A DNA stretch of 64,000 bases, taken from JAPPFW01 sp965231815 (GTDB lineage Bacteria > Actinomycetota > Acidimicrobiia > Spongiisociales > Spongiisociaceae). Numbering within the stretch: position 1 is the first letter of the stretch; each line of letters starts with the position of its first letter. The notes under the pieces are model-generated. The model was given only the letters and a program-made list of their open reading frames with translations. It had not been told where the DNA came from and did no database searches. Position numbers and translations under genes: made by a program. Location of the stretch: positions 2,108,001 through 2,172,000 of the forward strand of contig OZ246890.1 in the NCBI GenBank assembly GCA_965231815.1, written 5' to 3'. Positions 60,977 to 64,000 of this stretch are shown here, one piece after another.

Positions 60977-61546
60977 GTGATCCGCCCCGCACTCGACCGA
61001 CCGATGTCAGAATCCCGCTTCCCCGGCGCCCATCCGTTCGTGGTCCATGTGGCCGATCTCCTGGATCGGCCCGGTGCTCGCCGCCGCGTTGTTCTCTCGG
61101 GGTCCATGGCTATAGAACTCGACCAGATTGAGGACTCCGGTCTTGTAGGGGCCGATCTCAACCTCCAGGAGACCGGCGGATCGGTACTGATACGGGGGGA
61201 GATCACGACCTCTCTCCGGCTGCGGTGCAATCGTTGTTTGGGCGAGGTGGTGGCTGATGTGAGCCTGCCGATGGTTCAGTTCTATAGCGGTGAGCCCGAC
61301 GACGCCGGACCCGACGACGATGTTCACGAGATCGCTCCTGATGGTTCGATCAACCTGCATGGCGCCATCCATGACGAGTTGTGCTTGTCGGCGCCGTTGG
61401 TACCGCTATGCTCAGAGACTTGTCGGGGTCTTTGTCCGAAGTGCGGAACCGACTTGAATGTTGATCCGTGTGCAGGGCACACCTCGGAACAAGGTTCTCC
61501 GTTTTCCGGGCTGGCGGATTGGTTAGAGGAATCCGGGAACCGCTAA
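60977..61546 (+). CDS. DUF177 (YceD) family protein
   Basis: 189 residues. GTG at 60977 directly after the previous stop; an ATG at 61004 is an alternative. Zn-ligand cysteines in RLRCNRCLGEV (CxxC) and further Cys in CSETCRGLCPKCGTDLN. DUF177 proteins are linked to 23S rRNA accumulation and are regularly encoded just before rpmF, as here. Confidence 0.9.
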   Translation: MIRPALDRPMSESRFPGAHPFVVHVADLLDRPGARRRVVLSGSMAIELDQIEDSGLVGADLNLQETGGSVLIRGEITTSLRLRCNRCLGEVVADVSLPMVQFYSGEPDDAGPDDDVHEIAPDGSINLHGAIHDELCLSAPLVPLCSETCRGLCPKCGTDLNVDPCAGHTSEQGSPFSGLADWLEESGNR

Positions 61547-61594
61547 GGCCCGCAGGCAGATCCGGTTAGTTCACACACGAAGAAGGGGTACGCC

Positions 61595-61783
61595 ATGGCA
61601 GTACCGAAAAAGAAGATGTCGCGCTCCCGAACCAGGCGCCGGAAGGCGGAAGCGATGAAGATCCGTCCCGTTCACACCGTCGCGTGCCCGCGTTGTGGGA
61701 GTCCGAGACTGCCTCATCGAGCTTGTACCGGGCCCGATGGTTGCGGTTCCTACCGGGGCCGGGCCGTGGTGGAGGTTTGGTAG
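61595..61783 (+). CDS. rpmF: 50S ribosomal protein L32
   Basis: 62 residues. AVPKKKMSRSRTRRRKAEAM is the typical basic start; the C-terminus has CPRCGSPRLPHRACTGPDGC with four zinc-binding cysteines, so this is the zinc-containing type of L32. AAGAAGGGG upstream of the ATG at 61595. Confidence 0.97.
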   Translation: MAVPKKKMSRSRTRRRKAEAMKIRPVHTVACPRCGSPRLPHRACTGPDGCGSYRGRAVVEVW

Positions 61784-61910
61784 CCGGCCGGAGAATCCTG
61801 GAGCGAGCGGACATACCCTCCGCGGACCAGGACTTACCGGTAGTCATCTCGATCGCCTACCCGTTCGGCGTGCGGGCGCAGATGTGTAGAAGGAACGCGG
61901 GAGGGTGTCC

Positions 61911-62885
61911 GTGGCGCGGATAGTACTCGATGTGATGGGAACCGACCGGGGTCCTGCGGAGGTTGTCGCGGGGGCGCTGATGGCTACCGAACAGGGCCAC
62001 GAGGTGGTCCTGGTAGGACGGAGCGACGTGGTGGAGCCGGTGCTGCTCTCCTCCGGAGCGGATCTGGAAGTCGTACACGCATCGGAAGTTGTCGAGATGG
62101 GTGACAACCCGGCCCAAGCACTCCGAGACAAACCGGGTTCCTCGATCCTCACCGCCGCTCGTCTCGTCGCCGCCGGCAAGGCTGACGCGTTGGTGTCGGC
62201 AGGTTCCACAGGGGCCGCGATAGCAGCCTCCTCCATCGTCATCGGTCGGCTGAAAGGGGTCCTCAGGCCCGCCATCGTCACTACCATTCCTCGGTTGGAT
62301 AAGCCGTCACTGCTACTCGACTCGGGCGCCAACCTCGAAATCAGACCTGTTCACCTGCTCCAGTTCGGCGTGATGGGTTCGCTCCTCGCCGAGATCGTCT
62401 ACGGAGTGGAAGAGCCCAGAGTGGGGCTGCTGAACATCGGATCCGAAACGATGAAGGGACGGGATCTCGAGCGTTCGGCCTTCAGCCTGCTGGACGAAGC
62501 ACCTATCAACTTCGTGGGTAACGTCGAGGGGAGCGACATCACCGGCGACACAGCCGACGTGTTCGTTACCGACGGGTTCACCGGGAATGTGGCGTTGAAA
62601 ACCATCGAGGCGGCTGCCGGGCTGGTGGTTCGGCTGGTAAAAGACGGATTCGGCGCACTACCGGAAGAGGTTCTTCCCCACATTGCGGGACCGATGGGAG
62701 AACTTTACGAGGTGACCAACCCGGAACGGTACGGAGGCGCCCACCTGGTGGGTACTTCAGCCGGGGTTGTCATCTGCCACGGTTCGTCGTCGCGTTACGC
62801 GATTTTCAACGCCATCAGGATGGCTACCGAGGGTGTCAAAGGTGGACTCGTGGAACGGCTCCAGATGGGTTTGGTCGGTCCATGA
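61911..62885 (+). CDS. plsX: Phosphate acyltransferase PlsX
   Basis: 324 residues from the GTG at 61911, which has GGGAGG six bases upstream; a GTG at 61905 touches the ribosome site directly. PlsX turns acyl-ACP into acyl-phosphate for phospholipid synthesis. VLDVMGTDRGPAEVVAGAL and VSAGSTGAAIAASSIVIGR at the N-terminus, LIGS-type LLNIGSETMKG and VVICHGSSSRYAIFNAIRM at the C-terminus. Its stop overlaps the next start (ATGA). Confidence 0.95.
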   Translation: MARIVLDVMGTDRGPAEVVAGALMATEQGHEVVLVGRSDVVEPVLLSSGADLEVVHASEVVEMGDNPAQALRDKPGSSILTAARLVAAGKADALVSAGSTGAAIAASSIVIGRLKGVLRPAIVTTIPRLDKPSLLLDSGANLEIRPVHLLQFGVMGSLLAEIVYGVEEPRVGLLNIGSETMKGRDLERSAFSLLDEAPINFVGNVEGSDITGDTADVFVTDGFTGNVALKTIEAAAGLVVRLVKDGFGALPEEVLPHIAGPMGELYEVTNPERYGGAHLVGTSAGVVICHGSSSRYAIFNAIRMATEGVKGGLVERLQMGLVGP

Positions 62886-63385
62886 CCGAACCTGCGACCA
62901 CCGACGCATCACTCCGATTGCACCGGGACATTCCGTCTCGACCGGTGATCGAGCTTGATCCGACCCGGTTCGAGGAAAGGTCCTCGGGCGCCACAAACCG
63001 AAGCTCACCACTAGTGTCCCGAGTCGCGAGTTTCATGAAGTTTAGAGGTCACCATCCGGCCCGCCTCCGGCACAGACCCGGGTTAAGACCGCGAAAACCG
63101 AACTACCCCGAGGGGTTCCTCCCGGTGGGTCCCACCCCCGACCGCCGCCTCCTCGGCGTCGAAACGCGTCCCGCTAACCCCTCGCCGACCAATCGGTGGC
63201 AAGGCAGAAGAGCCAAGATGATCCCAACCCCGGTCCGGTCGGTACCTGACGGAACCGTCGGTGCTTTACGGTTACCTACCAGTATGCAGAGGGGGTGTGA
63301 CAGATTCTCCGGCGGTCGGGTCGCGCCCGTCAGAAAGATTTCGCGGTATCCCAAACACAAGCGAAACAACGATTCAGGACGCTAG
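62882..63385 (+). CDS. ORF in the usual acpP position, unknown
   Basis: 167 codons, starting in the ATGA overlap with plsX and ending eight bases before rnc. The amino-acid composition is odd: Arg/Pro/Gly/Ser rich, no predicted domain, no hydrophobic core. In related genomes acpP often sits here, but there is no DSL phosphopantetheine motif, so it is not an ACP. It may be a lineage-specific protein or a non-coding gap with a chance frame. Confidence 0.35.
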   Translation: MTEPATTDASLRLHRDIPSRPVIELDPTRFEERSSGATNRSSPLVSRVASFMKFRGHHPARLRHRPGLRPRKPNYPEGFLPVGPTPDRRLLGVETRPANPSPTNRWQGRRAKMIPTPVRSVPDGTVGALRLPTSMQRGCDRFSGGRVAPVRKISRYPKHKRNNDSGR

Positions 63386-63392
63386 CGGTCAG

Positions 63393-64000
63393 ATGTCTGA
63401 ACCCGAATCCGGCGCGGACGTGGTGTTGGAGGATCTCGAACGCTCCCTCAAATACAGTTTCGAGAGACCGGACCGGTTGAACGAAGCTCTCCGGCATCGT
63501 TCCTGGGTAGCGGAAACCGGCCACGGGCCTTCCAACGAGCGGCTTGAGTTTCTGGGAGACACCATATTGCAGTTTGTCGTAACCGACTTCATCTACGAGA
63601 AGTACCCGGAATACCCCGAGGGAGAACTCGCCAAACTGCGATCCTCGACCGTCAGGAAAGAAGTCCTGTGGGATGTGGGCCAACAGATGGGACTGGGTGA
63701 GCACCTGATGCTCGGCAAGGGCGAGGAAGCCACCGGCGGACGCCGGAAACCGTCAATCATCGCCGACGCGATGGAGGCGGTCTTGGGTGCGATCTACCTG
63801 GACGGCGGCCTGGAGAAGTCCCGAAGCCTGATCCTCCGTCTCTGGAAGCGAAGAATCCTCCGGCGGGCAGCTGCTCCGGGATGGGGGGACTTCAAGAGCC
63901 GGCTTCAGGAGGATCTCGCCCAGGATGGTGACCGGCCGTCCTACAGCATCAGCGAGGCGGGTCCCGACCATGACAAGTCCTTCACGGCTACTGTCGAGAT
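63393..64000 (+). CDS. rnc: Ribonuclease III; 3' end outside window
   Basis: ATG at 63393, open to the window edge (about 203 codons seen of about 230-240). RNase III processes rRNA and double-stranded RNA. Signature NERLEFLGDTILQFV with catalytic acidic residues, GELAKLRSSTVRKEVL, KPSIIADAMEAVLGAIYLDGG with the second acidic cluster, and the start of the dsRNA-binding domain (DFKSRLQEDLAQ). Follows plsX as in many actinobacteria. Confidence 0.96.
   Translation, partial: MSEPESGADVVLEDLERSLKYSFERPDRLNEALRHRSWVAETGHGPSNERLEFLGDTILQFVVTDFIYEKYPEYPEGELAKLRSSTVRKEVLWDVGQQMGLGEHLMLGKGEEATGGRRKPSIIADAMEAVLGAIYLDGGLEKSRSLILRLWKRRILRRAAAPGWGDFKSRLQEDLAQDGDRPSYSISEAGPDHDKSFTATVE

Noticed and set aside
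1..64000. tRNA, rRNA and CRISPR arrays
   Set aside because: Gaps were read for T-arm-like GGTTCGAATCC patterns, rRNA motifs and regular repeats; none convincing was seen, though a dedicated search was not possible.

Overview
The window is GC-rich chromosomal DNA from an actinobacterium. The gene set suggests a deep-branching, possibly marine or host-associated lineage such as Acidimicrobiia. That placement is inference from an InhA-type enoyl reductase, a sepIVA-like gene beside coaD, an MprAB-like two-component pair, the actinobacterial SufB/D/C/S/U set with a Rieske ferredoxin, and the order DUF177 - rpmF - plsX - rnc. No rRNA, tRNA or CRISPR array was seen. Several housekeeping genes start with GTG or TTG, and 4-bp ATGA/GTGA/TTGA overlaps are common.

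Region by region. 1-3.0 kb: sugar-type ABC transporter (lipoprotein binding protein plus an unusually long permease that runs off the left edge), minus strand. 3.2-6.5 kb: a DUF6941 protein, then a minus-strand operon of FAD amine/amino-acid oxidase and the two aconitase-X subunits. 6.5-11 kb: a mobile-element cluster holding two short TA-flanked inverted-repeat families (here MITE-1, about 210 bp, and MITE-2, about 112 bp), a frameshifted IS110-type transposase, and a hicAB toxin-antitoxin operon with one MITE-2 copy inside each gene; a class-V aminotransferase lies between. 11-31.7 kb: core metabolism (gltBD, sufB, a principal-type sigma factor, uracil-DNA glycosylase, sufD - Rieske - sufC, a two-component pair, L-2-hydroxyglutarate oxidase, fumarase), interrupted by a vapBC pair next to another MITE-2. 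31.9-34.4 kb: sufC2 - sufS - sufU on the minus strand. 34.4-39.2 kb: accessory and decaying genes (beta-propeller fragment, McrB-type ATPase with a ruined mcrC). 39.4-44 kb: lipoamide dehydrogenase, E2 acyltransferase and one polypeptide that fuses octanoyltransferase (LipB) to lipoyl synthase (LipA). 44-46.1 kb: relics of a DUF1156-methylase/DUF499-ATPase defence module around an apparently intact DUF433/DUF5615 toxin-antitoxin pair. 46-50.5 kb: CitE-like lyase, acetyl-CoA synthetase, enoyl-ACP reductase.

50.6-52.8 kb is an island with lower GC and different codon use. It encodes a graspetide-like RiPP cassette: a precursor peptide, an MvdD-type ATP-grasp ligase and a multi-pass membrane protein. 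This is the best candidate for an undescribed system in the window. From 52.9 kb on the content is housekeeping again: hydrolase, membrane-anchored MurF-like ligase and Ddl-like ligase, small regulators, then recG - rsmD - coaD - sepIVA-like - DUF177 - rpmF - plsX - (unknown ORF) - rnc, which runs off the right edge.

Three themes connect the genes: iron-sulfur and lipoate cofactor supply (split suf genes, lipBA fusion, lpd/E2); repeated insertion of two MITE families next to or inside genes; and decay of several defence or toxin-antitoxin modules (hicAB, mcrBC, DUF1156/DUF499).
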